Positions 9,487-19,535 are shown, numbered from the stretch's first letter. The stretch is 64,000 bases of DNA from Bacillota bacterium (GCA_023407175.1 JAEYMU010000026.1:54317-118316), one strand, 5' to 3'. Translations and numbers: made by a program. Notes: generated by a model not told the origin, from the letters alone.

Positions 9487-9531
9487 TGGCGTAAGCCGGC
9501 TTTGATATATGACGGAAAGGGAGGTGTGAAT

Positions 9532-12120
9532 ATGGCAAAAGCATTGCAGGACGGACTGATCCTGGATAATTCCTATTTAATCATAGATGAGAAAAAGCCT
9601 GGTCTTCGGATTCCCGCCAGGGCAATCCAGCTGTTTGCAATTATTATCGGAAGCTGGAGTGCCTTTTGGGTATTGCTGAAAAGTCTGGCGGCTCCGGTGG
9701 ATATCTATTATATCAATGCAGCAATTTTAATCTGTGCCTGCATTATGTTTGCTCTGTCCATTTTTCCATCCTATGATCTGGTAAAGTTGTTTTTCGTTGT
9801 TTTATTTTACGGATTGTTTTTTTATAGCAGGCTGCCGGAGCTCAAAAACGGCTTCTACCATTTTGAAAATATGGTAATATATCGGCTGTATTCGTGCTAT
9901 GGCTATTCCGGCTATTATTTTTTAGCAGACGCATCTTCCAAGATGGCTGACACTACCTTGCTGACCATTATGATTATCATTCCTGTGATGGCACTGTTTA
10001 CGGTTGCTGTGGTAAGAAACCGCCTGGTTAATTTGTGCAGTCTGATTTTGTTTTTGCCGGTGGCCGCCAGTTTTCTGCTGGGAGTTATACCATCGGAAAA
10101 GTACTTGATTGCGTATATTGCAGCTATTTTATATTTGACGAAGTCCGGTCTGCCCTACCGTCATGTTACCGACCGAAGACAGCGCAGTCTGCTGCACCGG
10201 ATCAGCAGCCGGGCTGCGGTCTGGATGAGTCTTCTTGGCCTGCTGGTATTTTTCATCCTTAAGCTTTTTATTTCAGAGAACCAGTATGACAATATAGCAC
10301 AGTTAAATGATATGAAAGCAAAGGTACAGCAGACCTTCACAGAGACCTCCCTGCAGGATATATCACAAAAATTCAATGATTACCGGCTGTTTGAATTTGA
10401 AGCCGCAAACGGAGGGCTGTTGGGCGGAGAGCTTAGCAAGGACGGCAAGGTAGAGTATACCGGGTCGGAGCAACTTATTATAAAGGCTCCCATTATCACG
10501 CTTTCCGGCGGAGTTTATCTAAAGGGATATGTGGGCTGCGAATATACGGGAAAGCGATGGGCCGGACATACCCAGAAGGACAGGGAAAAATATTATGATT
10601 TGCTGGATAAGCTGCCCGCGTCCTCCTTTTCTGCAGTTAATCAGACGAATTTATTACTGGAGCTAGTACTGAAAAATCCGCTTATTTACCAGGATCTGGG
10701 GACCTTGCAGAGTTTGAACGGGATTTTACTGAATATTTCCGGTAAAATACCCTACTATATATCCCAAGGGACAATGCAGGTTGAATATAAGGATGCCAAT
10801 AAACGGTATATCTACGCCCCGTACTATACGAATTATGCATTGCTGGACCGGAGCTATTATGAGCAGGATCTTTATACGGCTCCTTCCATCCGCAGTGATT
10901 ATTATGAATTTAATTACTATTATAATGTTACGCTTGGCAGTTCTACCGGGATGCTGATGGAAAATATTGAGGACCCGGATTATATTGTATATGAAAAGCT
11001 TTACCGGGACTATGTCTATGAGGTCTATACAAAATTGCCGGAAAAAGGACTGGACCAACTCAAAAAAGATTTTGCGGATAACGAGGAATTAGAGGCATTA
11101 AGCCTTACGGAAAAGCTGGATTATGTAAAAAGCTATCTGGAGCAGAACACGGAATATACCCTGTCACCAGGGACACTTCCGAAGGGAAAGGACTTTGTAG
11201 AGTACTTCCTGTATGAGAATAAGAAGGGCTACTGCTCTCATTATGCCAGCGCCGCTGTGCTACTGCTCCGTGCAATGGGAGTTCCGGCAAGATATGCGGA
11301 AGGCTATGCAATCGGGGCGCAGCAGGTTATACAAAGAAGTGATGATCCGGAGCAGTCCGTTAGTCTTTATACAGAGGATGGCAAAGGCCAGATCGATAGC
11401 GAAATGATGACAGTTACGGTACAGGACAATAATGCCCATGCCTGGGTTGAGATATATATCAATGGCTGCGGCTGGATACCGGTGGAGTTTACACCCGGAG
11501 CCGCGATGGAATATAATACCTCTGTGATCAGCGAATTGTCGGAGGCTCAGGAGTATCTTGACAATAGCGATGAGGAGGTGCTTCCCACCCAGGAACCTGA
11601 ACCGACACAGGCTGCGGTGGACCAGCAGCAGGATGAGCAGGATAAACCTTCGCAGCAGAAGGAGGATATTGCAACAGCAGCAGCTGCAAAGGAAAAGGCC
11701 AGGCTGGACCAGGTGTTTATCCTTGCCTTTCTTCTTCTGGCGGTAGTAGCCGCCGGAGTATTACTAATTATTGCCGTAAAAAGGCGTCGAAGACTTAGGA
11801 GCACCAGAAATCCCAACCGGAGGGCAATTCTTTTGTTTGCCCGTATTGAGAAAATTCTGTCCTCCTGTAAGAGCCTTCCGGGTAAAAAAGCCCGCCTGGA
11901 GGACAGTGAGGAGTATGTCAGAGAACAGAGCCGCTATATTGATCAAAAGCAGTTTAACGAATGTATGGAAACTGTAAAAAGGGCACGCTTTGGAAGCGGC
12001 TTCATCAGTGCAAAGGAGCTAAGGCAGTTGGAAGAATTCCATGCAAAGCTCTATCAGGAGGTTTATGAAGAGCTTCCCATGCACAGAAAGCTCGGCCTCA
12101 GGCTGGCACTGTTTCTATAG
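9532..12120 (+). CDS. Multi-pass membrane protein with transglutaminase-like domain (TgpA/YebA type)
   Basis: An 862-residue protein with a block of N-terminal membrane helices (residues ~20-245), a large outside region, a transglutaminase-like core near residues 550-670, a Pro/Gln/Glu-rich linker, a membrane helix near 735-755 and a cytoplasmic tail (DUF4129-like position). The core shows the catalytic Cys in KKGYCSHYASA and His in NNAHAWVEIY. The third position reads WIPVEFTPG, with Glu where the classical triad has Asp. The ATG at 9532 follows AAGGGAGG by seven bases. It is the third gene of the moxR-DUF58-transglutaminase operon; its substrate is unknown. Confidence 0.9.
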   Translation: MAKALQDGLILDNSYLIIDEKKPGLRIPARAIQLFAIIIGSWSAFWVLLKSLAAPVDIYYINAAILICACIMFALSIFPSYDLVKLFFVVLFYGLFFYSRLPELKNGFYHFENMVIYRLYSCYGYSGYYFLADASSKMADTTLLTIMIIIPVMALFTVAVVRNRLVNLCSLILFLPVAASFLLGVIPSEKYLIAYIAAILYLTKSGLPYRHVTDRRQRSLLHRISSRAAVWMSLLGLLVFFILKLFISENQYDNIAQLNDMKAKVQQTFTETSLQDISQKFNDYRLFEFEAANGGLLGGELSKDGKVEYTGSEQLIIKAPIITLSGGVYLKGYVGCEYTGKRWAGHTQKDREKYYDLLDKLPASSFSAVNQTNLLLELVLKNPLIYQDLGTLQSLNGILLNISGKIPYYISQGTMQVEYKDANKRYIYAPYYTNYALLDRSYYEQDLYTAPSIRSDYYEFNYYYNVTLGSSTGMLMENIEDPDYIVYEKLYRDYVYEVYTKLPEKGLDQLKKDFADNEELEALSLTEKLDYVKSYLEQNTEYTLSPGTLPKGKDFVEYFLYENKKGYCSHYASAAVLLLRAMGVPARYAEGYAIGAQQVIQRSDDPEQSVSLYTEDGKGQIDSEMMTVTVQDNNAHAWVEIYINGCGWIPVEFTPGAAMEYNTSVISELSEAQEYLDNSDEEVLPTQEPEPTQAAVDQQQDEQDKPSQQKEDIATAAAAKEKARLDQVFILAFLLLAVVAAGVLLIIAVKRRRRLRSTRNPNRRAILLFARIEKILSSCKSLPGKKARLEDSEEYVREQSRYIDQKQFNECMETVKRARFGSGFISAKELRQLEEFHAKLYQEVYEELPMHRKLGLRLALFL

Positions 12121-12162
12121 TTCTATCCGCCCTGTTTAATCGAAATTTAATTTGGAAAAAGC

Positions 12163-12191
12163 TTCAATCCTTTTGCTGTTTATGCTATACT
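12163..12191 (+). promoter_or_regulatory. Promoter for cytidylate-kinase-like gene
   Basis: TTCAAT (12163-12168), a 17-base spacer and TATACT (12186-12191), with TG one base before the -10 box (extended -10). The -35 box is weak. Confidence 0.5.
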
Positions 12192-12270
12192 AAGAAAGAA
12201 TAAACAGAGGGTCAGGTCCCGTCGTACAGTAAATCCGGGACAGCCGTTTGTTGGAATGGAGGACTTTACG

Positions 12271-12903
12271 ATGAATGAAATTATAACGATCAGCAGGCAG
12301 TTTGGCAGCGGCGGAAGGGAAATCGGCTCAAAGCTGGCACAGAGGCTGGGAATAGCGTTTTACGATAATGAAATAATCTCCCGTGCAGCAAAGGAAAGCG
12401 GATTTTCCGAGCAGGCCTTTGAAAATGCAGAGAAGAAGGCAACCAACAGTTTGTTGTACTCAATTGTTATGGGGATGAGTGCTTACGGTAATCAGGATAT
12501 TGGTTTTACACATCTGTCTCTGGACGACCAGCTATACCTTGCACAGTCGAATGTTATCCGTAAGGTTGCAGAGGAGGGCCCCTGTGTCATTGTAGGGCGT
12601 TGTGCGGATTATGTCCTTAGGGATTATAAGAATGTCATCCATCTCTTTATCTGGGCTGACCTTGCCTTTCGCAAGCAAAGGGTTGTCAGTCAGCATGGAA
12701 TAAAGGAAAACAGAGCAGAGGAAGAAATTATAAAGACGGATAAAAGAAGAGCAAATTATTATAATTACCATGCGGATGATAAATGGGGTAAGGCAGAGAA
12801 TTACCATCTTTCAATAAAGAGCGATTTTGCCGGTATTGATAATTCAGTGGAATGCATTCTACGGTTTCTGGAGTATGGGAAAGAGGTTAAAGCAGGCCGA
12901 TGA
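12271..12903 (+). CDS. Cytidylate kinase-like family protein
   Basis: A 210-residue P-loop protein starting MNEIITISRQFGSGGREIG, the signature of the cytidylate-kinase-like (Cytidylate_kin2) family, whose members are widespread in Clostridia. The nucleotide-binding loop is FGSGGREIG and a later VIVGRCADYVL segment is typical. The substrate is not proven and it is not the main CMP kinase (cmk). GGAGG at 12258-12262 fixes the ATG at 12271 rather than 12256. Its stop codon overlaps the start of the next gene (ATGA), so the two are probably translationally coupled. Confidence 0.85.
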   Translation: MNEIITISRQFGSGGREIGSKLAQRLGIAFYDNEIISRAAKESGFSEQAFENAEKKATNSLLYSIVMGMSAYGNQDIGFTHLSLDDQLYLAQSNVIRKVAEEGPCVIVGRCADYVLRDYKNVIHLFIWADLAFRKQRVVSQHGIKENRAEEEIIKTDKRRANYYNYHADDKWGKAENYHLSIKSDFAGIDNSVECILRFLEYGKEVKAGR

Positions 12904-14150
12904 AATGGAGAGACAGGATTAATAAAAAATACATGCAGATTTCCCTTTATGTAATTATTACAGTGGTTATCATTTACACGTTAAGCCTGATACTAAAAAA
13001 TATTCCGGAGGTTGCCTCTGCGGTTTCTGAGAAGTTAAACTGGGCCTTCCGGGTTATAAAACCCATTATATTAGGCTTTGTATTTGCCTATCTCATGGAC
13101 CCGCTGGTGGAATTTTTTGAGAAGAAATACCGAAGGCTGAAAGGTATCCGAATTTTTGAAAGGATAGTCGCACCGAGAACCTGGGCAACCTTTTCTGCGG
13201 TAGTATTATTGATTTTTGCGGTTATCGGACTGCTGTCAGTGCTTATATTTACTGTTACGGATCAGATCCGCGTGGCCAGATTTGACGATATCATAAGCCT
13301 CGCACAGGTATATAAAAAGAATTTTGATGCCTTTTACAATTCCATATCGGATAAGCTTTCCCAGTTTAATATAAAATCACCGGAATTTGACCAGTACTTT
13401 GAGAGTGCGACAGCCTTTCTGCTGGGCGGATTAAAGAATGTGGCATATACCGCACTTACGGCGATTACGAATATATCGGGGTATCTGACGACCTTTATTT
13501 TCAGCTTTATTATCGGCTGCTATTTCATGATTGACGGCAGGATGTTTGCTTCCTATCTGGTAAAGGTATTCCGGGCATTGTTCAGTGACAGGGTAAATAA
13601 AAATATATTCCATATTGCCCAGGATCTGGACCGGGTATTTTCCGGTTATATCAGAGGACAGCTGACAGACGCTTTTGTCATGATGGTGCTGATTAGTCTG
13701 GTGCTATCCATAACCGGGGTAAAATTTGCCATACTCATTGGCATATTTGCCGGAATCGGCAATCTGATCCCCTATTTTGGGCCGATTGTGGCATATGTCA
13801 CAACAACGCTGGTCTGTTTAATGAATGGCGAGATAAAAACACTCATTATATCCTTGATTGCCTTATTTATTATTCAGGCATTGGACGGCAACATCATCGG
13901 ACCGAAGCTTTTAAGCAGCTCCATAAAAATCCATCCGCTGATTATTATTGTATCAATCATAATCGGAAGCTCTGTGGGAGGCTTTTTGGGAATGCTTCTG
14001 GCGGTACCGGTCGGCGCATACCTGAAGCTGGTATTTGTACGTTTTATTGACCGCAGATTAGAGCATAGGGAATTGCTTAAACAGGAAGAAACGGCGGGAA
14101 AGGAAACAGCAGTAAGGGAAAGAACAGCAAAAGAAAGAACGGGTAAATAA
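12900..14150 (+). CDS. AI-2E family (UPF0118) membrane transporter
   Basis: A 416-residue polytopic protein of the AI-2E/PerM family, with helices near residues 13-30, 45-65, 75-120, 185-215 and a cluster at 260-385. The family core is visible as GIGNLIPYFGPI and ALDGNIIGPK. The C-terminal ~30 residues are charged and repetitive (Glu, Arg, Thr, Lys). Family members export small molecules or ions; some are Na+/H+ antiporters. The substrate here is unknown. It overlaps the preceding kinase-like gene by four bases. Confidence 0.9.
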   Translation: MKWRDRINKKYMQISLYVIITVVIIYTLSLILKNIPEVASAVSEKLNWAFRVIKPIILGFVFAYLMDPLVEFFEKKYRRLKGIRIFERIVAPRTWATFSAVVLLIFAVIGLLSVLIFTVTDQIRVARFDDIISLAQVYKKNFDAFYNSISDKLSQFNIKSPEFDQYFESATAFLLGGLKNVAYTALTAITNISGYLTTFIFSFIIGCYFMIDGRMFASYLVKVFRALFSDRVNKNIFHIAQDLDRVFSGYIRGQLTDAFVMMVLISLVLSITGVKFAILIGIFAGIGNLIPYFGPIVAYVTTTLVCLMNGEIKTLIISLIALFIIQALDGNIIGPKLLSSSIKIHPLIIIVSIIIGSSVGGFLGMLLAVPVGAYLKLVFVRFIDRRLEHRELLKQEETAGKETAVRERTAKERTGK

Positions 14151-14164
14151 TGAACAGGAAACAG

Positions 14165-14217
14165 GCTGCTGCAAAGCTTGGTAGACAGGCGGATAAATTA
14201 ATTTGCAGCAGCTTTTT
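14165..14217 (+). terminator. Rho-independent terminator
   Basis: GCTGCTGCAAA (14165-14175) pairs with TTTGCAGCAGC (14202-14212), followed by TTTTT. The same stem sequence recurs at 37813-37942 in a different context. Confidence 0.9.
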
Positions 14218-14361
14218 CATGCCATAGGAAATAAATATAATAACTATTTACGTCCAGATATTATGTTAAATGTTTACATAAATTTAACAATTTGTAAGGA
14301 AAAATTAAGAAATATAGTAGGCATTATTTAATATATATAGTGTACTATTATCTCTTAGGAT

Positions 14362-14529
14362 ATGCTGTCAGGGGGCCGGCCAAAATTAGGCAAAGGGATA
14401 ATTTTGATGGTAATGGGATGCCATAGTCTGGAATATCAAAGAAGCGGTGCTGTAGATGAAGGAGCGGCGAAAAAGGAAAATTCGTGGGACAGGGTGCTTG
14501 ATACCGGACAGCATGAGACATTTACCTGA
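14362..14529 (+). CDS. Possible 55-residue small protein upstream of the ABC exporter
   Basis: An open frame from ATG 14362 to TGA 14527-14529, ending 15 bases before the ABC ATPase gene. The product has a short hydrophobic run ending in LMVMGC, which loosely resembles a lipobox, followed by a hydrophilic tail. The ribosome binding site is poor (TTAGGAT), and the hydrophobic run is short for a signal peptide, so it may not be a gene. The remainder of the 14218-14544 gap is very AT-rich (14240-14345) and probably holds the operon promoter, but no clear box pair can be chosen. Confidence 0.25.
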   Translation: MLSGGRPKLGKGIILMVMGCHSLEYQRSGAVDEGAAKKENSWDRVLDTGQHETFT

Positions 14530-14544
14530 TTAGGAAGGTGGAAA

Positions 14545-15351
14545 ATGGGCAAAGGCAAAACGGATAATATAATTGAAGTTAAAAATGTTAGGAAAGTCTA
14601 CCGGATGGGCAAGGAACGTATCAATGCGGTAGACGGAGTGAGCTTCACGATACAGAAGGGTGAATTCTGCTGCCTTTACGGAGCCTCCGGTTCCGGCAAA
14701 TCTACGTTACTAAATTTGATGGCAGGTATTGAAAAAATCACATCGGGACAGATCATCATCAAGGGCAAAAATGTTCATATGATGGGGGAAAGGAGCCTGG
14801 CGAAATTCAGGCAGAACACACTGGGCTTTGTTTTCCAGTCCTATAACCTGATGAATTCCATGACGGCCCTTGAGAATGTTGAGCTTCCTCTGATCTTCAA
14901 GCATATCGGTACAAAACGCAGAAAAAAGATGGCAAAAGATATGCTGGTCCAGGTAGGACTTGGACCGAGGCTTCGGCATAAGCCGAAGGAAATGAGCGGC
15001 GGCCAGCAGCAAAGAGTCGGTATCGCCAGAGCGTTTGTTGGCAGACCGGAGATTGTATTTGCGGATGAGCCTACCGGTAACCTGGATTCCAAGACCTCGA
15101 AGGAGGTTATGGATCTGATTAAGGAGATTGCAAAAACCAATTATCAGACCATCGTAATGGTAACCCATGACCGGAAGCTGGCGGAATATGCCGATAAAAT
15201 CATACATATATCGGACGGCACGATAGAAGAAATTGAAATCATAGACAAGGAAAAAGCTGCGGAAGCCTTGCAGGAGGAGATTTCGGAGGAAACCGGCGAG
15301 ACGGCTTCCAAGACTTCGTCCGAAAAGGATTTACTGACAGAGGTATCGTAA
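14545..15351 (+). CDS. ABC transporter ATP-binding protein, MacB/LolD type
   Basis: A 268-residue ATPase with Walker A GASGSGKST (46-54), Q-loop Q98, signature MSGGQQQRV (150-158), Walker B IVFADEPTGNLD (from 170) and the H-loop VTHD. The FADEPTGNLDS segment is typical of the MacB/LolD/FtsE group, which powers FtsX-like permeases rather than classical transport. A Glu/Ser/Lys-rich tail of ~40 residues follows the domain. The matching permease is three genes downstream (18170-19492), with two surface-protein genes between. Confidence 0.93.
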   Translation: MGKGKTDNIIEVKNVRKVYRMGKERINAVDGVSFTIQKGEFCCLYGASGSGKSTLLNLMAGIEKITSGQIIIKGKNVHMMGERSLAKFRQNTLGFVFQSYNLMNSMTALENVELPLIFKHIGTKRRKKMAKDMLVQVGLGPRLRHKPKEMSGGQQQRVGIARAFVGRPEIVFADEPTGNLDSKTSKEVMDLIKEIAKTNYQTIVMVTHDRKLAEYADKIIHISDGTIEEIEIIDKEKAAEALQEEISEETGETASKTSSEKDLLTEVS

Positions 15352-15403
15352 TTCATAATATAGATTGGAATTTAACAACAGAAAGGAAGCAGAGGGAATA
15401 AGA

Positions 15404-17881
15404 ATGAGGATGAGAGTGAAAAGACTATTCGTTGTTTTTTTGACATTGGCAATGGTAATAACCGGTTTTATAGGAAAAGGAATACCGATAAAAGCAGATA
15501 CGGATGATAATACGATTTACATTACGGAGAATAAGGATTTAATTGTGACACCTGGGCAGACCACTCATATCAGTATACCGATACGGGCAAAAAGTGCTTA
15601 TCTTTTTATACCTGATATAACAGTCAGTGCCATCAATGCCTCTGATATCAGTAAATTTTCATTTACAAAACCGACATTAAGTGTTGATGACAAAAAGGTA
15701 AATGAAATTAAGAGCAGTACCACGACAAATTTGGAATTTGACGTCACTGTTGATGATTCTGCTGAGATAAAAAGTTATCCAATAGGCATTAAATTTGATT
15801 ACATAGATTACACAGAAAGTACTTTGGTGACTTATACATATACATTAACAACCAATATTAAAATTCAGGAGGAAAAAGCACCCGCTCAGCTAACGGTAAG
15901 CGGGGTTACTTTGGACAGCAGCAATATAGGAAGCAGCACTAATCTGAAATTTACTGTAACGAATGAAGGTGAAATCACAGCAAAAAATGTATATTTATCA
16001 ATGGATTTCGGGACAATTATGGCGGCAAATTATATAACGAAGAATATTAAAATCGGCGATCTGACATCGGGAACTACACATGAGATATCCTTGCCGGTGG
16101 ATATATTGACAACAGCAGCAGCGGGAAAGAATTCTCTAACGGCCAATTTCTCCTATAAGAATTCAGCGGGTGATGCTTTAACCTCCGCCTATGTGTTTAC
16201 GGTTAATCTGATCTCTAATACGAAAGCGCCGAACGTGCCCAACCTTGGGGTAACCGACATGTCGTATGGGGACAGCTTAAAACCGGGAGATAATTTTACT
16301 CTGACTGTAAAGTTTAAGAATTCCGGAACAGGTACGGCAAGCAATATTGTTGCAGATATCAACAGCTCCAGCATCACACAGGACGGCATAATTAAGAATT
16401 ATTATACCAACGGTATTACGGCAGGTAACATGGCGAAGGATAAAACTGCCTCGATAAAGATCCCGCTTACCGTATCAAAATATGCAACCGGCGGAATGAA
16501 GAACGTTACTGTTGATATTACATATACGGATGATGCCGGTACAAAATATTCCGCGTCCGAGACGGTGTATGTGGATGTAACTGCTGCTACTACGGTAGCA
16601 GGCAGCCCAAATATCGTAATCACTGACGTAGTCCAGTCTCCGTTGCAGCCGGAGGCAGGGGATAAGATTACAATTTCCTTTACTTTGGAGAATAAGAGTA
16701 AGGTAGATGCTACTGAGCTTAAGATTTATCCGGACGGTTTAACGGGAAACACCTTTATTCCGGTAGAATCCGACCCCTATGAATATATTGAGAAGCTGGC
16801 CGGCGGGGAAAAGAAGAAAATAACGATTCCTTTGATTATATCCACCAGTATAGCAGAGGGGCTTACCAATCTGACGATTAAGTACAGCTATACCGGCGGT
16901 GAGGGAAGTGCGATCATTCCGGTGCATGATATTAAGAATGATGTGGGTAGCAGCAGCATTCCAAAGCTGATCATCAGTCAGTATACCACTGACACAGATG
17001 AGTTGAAGGCAGGTACTACCTTTAATTTGACCTATGACATCTATAATACCAATTCCACGGTAGCAGCAAAGAACATTACGGTTACCATAACCCAGGCGGA
17101 CAATGTATTCACAGTGACTCAGGGAAGCAACAGCTTCTTCATCAATAAGATGGATCCGGGGGAAACTTCTCAAAACACGATTCAGATGAAGGTAAAATCA
17201 GATGCAACCACAAAGGCATATCCGATTACAATTACGGTAGAATATGAGTATGACGGAATAGAGCCTAATACGGAAACAGGTACAGTCGGTATAACGAAAA
17301 CCTATACCCTTAATCTGAATGCAATGGAAAATGCCCGTCCGGTAGTGGATAATGTAAATGTATATTCCTGGGACGGTGCGGTTATGGTGCAAAGCTCAGC
17401 AACACTTTCCTTTTATTTTTATAATATGGGCAAATCGGTTCTCAATAATGTAATGGTCAGTGTAGAGGGAGACGGCTTTACCTCCACCGGAGGAATTCTG
17501 TATATAGGTAATGTAGAGGCCGGAACCTCCCAATACGAAGAAATAGAGGTCACACCCAATTATGAGGGTACCGCAACCGGAACCCTGAAGGTAAGCTACG
17601 AGGACAGTAACGGGGATACGGTGGAATTTACGAAGGAGTTTTCGACGGATGTTATGCCGGCGGCAAACATTGATACCGGAATACCGGATGGCGGCTCCGG
17701 AGAAGTGCTTAATCCTGATGTGACTGTGGCAAAGGATCCAATCCTGCCAATCTGGGCTTTCGTACTCGTACAGATCGGTATATTTATTATCTTTGTTCCG
17801 GTAACCAGAAAGATATTAATAAGTGCATATAGAGGAAGGCTTAGAAGAAAAGAACAGGAACAATATAAGGAACAGGCATAA
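15404..17881 (+). CDS. Large surface protein with CARDB/NEW3-like repeats and C-terminal membrane anchor
   Basis: An 825-residue protein with a signal peptide (first ~32 residues), about five immunoglobulin-like repeats of the CARDB/NEW3 kind, and a C-terminal membrane helix followed by a basic cytoplasmic tail. The repeats are marked by TNLKFTVTNEGE, FTLTVKFKNSGTG, ITISFTLENKS, FNLTYDIYNTNS and LSFYFYNMGKS. The helix is preceded by VAKDPILPIWAF. Such proteins (COG1361-like) commonly sit beside MacB-type ABC genes and may be the exported or assembled substrate or an accessory adhesin; this is inference. The ATG at 15404 follows GAGGG, and the TTG at 15365 is unlikely. Confidence 0.8.
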   Translation: MRMRVKRLFVVFLTLAMVITGFIGKGIPIKADTDDNTIYITENKDLIVTPGQTTHISIPIRAKSAYLFIPDITVSAINASDISKFSFTKPTLSVDDKKVNEIKSSTTTNLEFDVTVDDSAEIKSYPIGIKFDYIDYTESTLVTYTYTLTTNIKIQEEKAPAQLTVSGVTLDSSNIGSSTNLKFTVTNEGEITAKNVYLSMDFGTIMAANYITKNIKIGDLTSGTTHEISLPVDILTTAAAGKNSLTANFSYKNSAGDALTSAYVFTVNLISNTKAPNVPNLGVTDMSYGDSLKPGDNFTLTVKFKNSGTGTASNIVADINSSSITQDGIIKNYYTNGITAGNMAKDKTASIKIPLTVSKYATGGMKNVTVDITYTDDAGTKYSASETVYVDVTAATTVAGSPNIVITDVVQSPLQPEAGDKITISFTLENKSKVDATELKIYPDGLTGNTFIPVESDPYEYIEKLAGGEKKKITIPLIISTSIAEGLTNLTIKYSYTGGEGSAIIPVHDIKNDVGSSSIPKLIISQYTTDTDELKAGTTFNLTYDIYNTNSTVAAKNITVTITQADNVFTVTQGSNSFFINKMDPGETSQNTIQMKVKSDATTKAYPITITVEYEYDGIEPNTETGTVGITKTYTLNLNAMENARPVVDNVNVYSWDGAVMVQSSATLSFYFYNMGKSVLNNVMVSVEGDGFTSTGGILYIGNVEAGTSQYEEIEVTPNYEGTATGTLKVSYEDSNGDTVEFTKEFSTDVMPAANIDTGIPDGGSGEVLNPDVTVAKDPILPIWAFVLVQIGIFIIFVPVTRKILISAYRGRLRRKEQEQYKEQA

Positions 17882-17898
17882 TTAGAATGGAGGATGTT

Positions 17899-18180
17899 AT
17901 GGAAACGATATTAATAAATAATGCAGCATTTGTGGTGAGTACATCGACCTCAACCGATATTGCGGTAGCGGCGGGGGATAGCATGTCAGGAGGTTACACT
18001 GAGGACGGTACCATAGTTGATCCTACCATGGGAGGCATAACAACCGCTAAGGACCCTTTATTAGCATCCTGGCCGTTTGTGATCGGAATATCATCAGCAG
18101 TTCTTTTAGTAAGTATTGTACTTGGCATTCTACTGGCGAAAATGAGAATAAAAAAAGGAATTGATCTTTATGAGGATTAG
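17899..18180 (+). CDS. Small single-pass membrane protein resembling the anchor of the preceding surface protein
   Basis: A 93-residue protein: a hydrophilic N-terminus rich in Ser, Thr and Gly, a membrane helix at about residues 57-82, and a basic tail. The segment TTAKDPLLASWPFVIGIS before and into the helix mirrors TVAKDPILPIWAFVLVQIG in the preceding 825-residue protein, so the two probably share a membrane-proximal recognition element. GGAGG at 17889-17893 fixes the ATG at 17899. No signal peptide is evident. The last 11 bases overlap the permease gene. Function unknown; possibly a partner or regulator of the ABC machinery. Confidence 0.75.
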   Translation: METILINNAAFVVSTSTSTDIAVAAGDSMSGGYTEDGTIVDPTMGGITTAKDPLLASWPFVIGISSAVLLVSIVLGILLAKMRIKKGIDLYED

Positions 18181-19492
18181 TGATCTTTTTAAAATGGGTT
18201 TAAAAAGTCTGACCCGAAGAAAGACCAGGACAATATTGACAACCCTGGGTGTGGTAATCGGCTCCCTGTGTATTATCATCACGATATCCATCGGTAATGG
18301 TGTCAATGATAATTTCAAACAGCTGGTTATGACCCAGGGCGGTCTCACCACCATCAATGTAAACAGCTATGCGAATGTGTTTGACGATGATGGTAACTGG
18401 GTTACCAGCAAGGAACAGGTGCTGGATGACAATGTGGTCGAGCAGATTAAGACGATTAAGCATGTCAGGGCTGTTTCTCCGGTAATCTATCAGAGCGCAA
18501 TGCTATATTCAGGAAAATATAGGACCTGGATTACCATTAATGCAATGGATAGCGATACCTTTGATGATTTTGGTTTTCCGGAACTGCAGTATGGATCATT
18601 TCCGACAGAGGAAGACAGTTCCCCTATTGTATTCGGTGCACAGTCGATTTATCAGTTTTATGATTCCAGCTATAGGCAGACAAAGAATATTGACATTCAG
18701 AAATCGAAGCTGGAATTGCGGTTTGAGAACTATATGCCGACAGGTAAGACCAAGGAATATAGCCTTCCGTTAAAAAATATTTCCATGATGGTTCAGTCAA
18801 ACGGCGAAGCTGATTCCTACGTCTATATTGATCTTGATTATTTTAAGAAAATATATGAGAAATACTGTAATACCCTCTCTCTTCAGGACCGTAAGCAGGC
18901 AATCAAGATAATTCAGAGCTATTCCACAATTAAGCTGAACGTAGACAACATTAACAATGTGGAGGAGGTTCAAAATCAAATTGATGATATGGGATATCTT
19001 TCTGAGAGCATGATTCAGTATCTGATACCGTTAAAAAAGGCCTCTGAGAATATTCAGTTAATTCTGCTGGTTATGGGTATCATCGTAATGTTTGCATCGG
19101 CAATCAGTATTGCCAATACGATGGTTATGTCCATCTATGAGCGGACCAAGGAAATCGGTATTATGAAGGTGCTTGGCTGTACCATAAATGATATCCGTAA
19201 ATTATTTCTCTTTGAGGCAGCAATCATCGGGTTGTTCGGAGGAATTATCGGTGTTGGATTGGGCTATATTGCTTCTATCTTAATCAATAAATATGGGGCA
19301 CCTATATTCAGTACGTTGATGTCAGGTAATTTCACAGGTGATATGAGTACTACAAAGTTTTCAATCATACCGATCTATCTGCCCTTTATTTCATTGGCAA
19401 TTTCCATTGGCGTCGGACTTCTTTCCGGTTATTTCCCGGCAAGAAGGGCAACGAAGATAAAGGCAATTGAAGCAATGAAGACAGAAGGCTAA
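18170..19492 (+). CDS. MacB/FtsX-type ABC transporter permease
   Basis: A 440-residue permease with the MacB layout: an N-terminal helix (TRTILTTLGVVIGSL, residues ~18-40), a large extracytoplasmic MacB-PCD-like domain, then three C-terminal helices around residues 290-435. ERTKEIGIMKVLGC and the final ARRATKIKAIEAM are family hallmarks. The ATG at 18170 lies inside the end of the preceding gene, so translation is coupled. With the ATPase at 14545 it forms a mechanotransmission-type ABC complex that may act on the two surface proteins encoded between them. Confidence 0.9.
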   Translation: MRISDLFKMGLKSLTRRKTRTILTTLGVVIGSLCIIITISIGNGVNDNFKQLVMTQGGLTTINVNSYANVFDDDGNWVTSKEQVLDDNVVEQIKTIKHVRAVSPVIYQSAMLYSGKYRTWITINAMDSDTFDDFGFPELQYGSFPTEEDSSPIVFGAQSIYQFYDSSYRQTKNIDIQKSKLELRFENYMPTGKTKEYSLPLKNISMMVQSNGEADSYVYIDLDYFKKIYEKYCNTLSLQDRKQAIKIIQSYSTIKLNVDNINNVEEVQNQIDDMGYLSESMIQYLIPLKKASENIQLILLVMGIIVMFASAISIANTMVMSIYERTKEIGIMKVLGCTINDIRKLFLFEAAIIGLFGGIIGVGLGYIASILINKYGAPIFSTLMSGNFTGDMSTTKFSIIPIYLPFISLAISIGVGLLSGYFPARRATKIKAIEAMKTEG

Positions 19493-19535
19493 GCCTGCTC
19501 CTAATTTTAATAGATAACAGAAAAAAGACCTGAAG

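Noticed and set aside
9532..12120. Glu instead of Asp in the transglutaminase third position as an inactivating change
   Set aside because: Glu at this place (W-x-P-x-E-x-T-P) is familiar in YebA-like relatives, so it is not evidence of loss of function.
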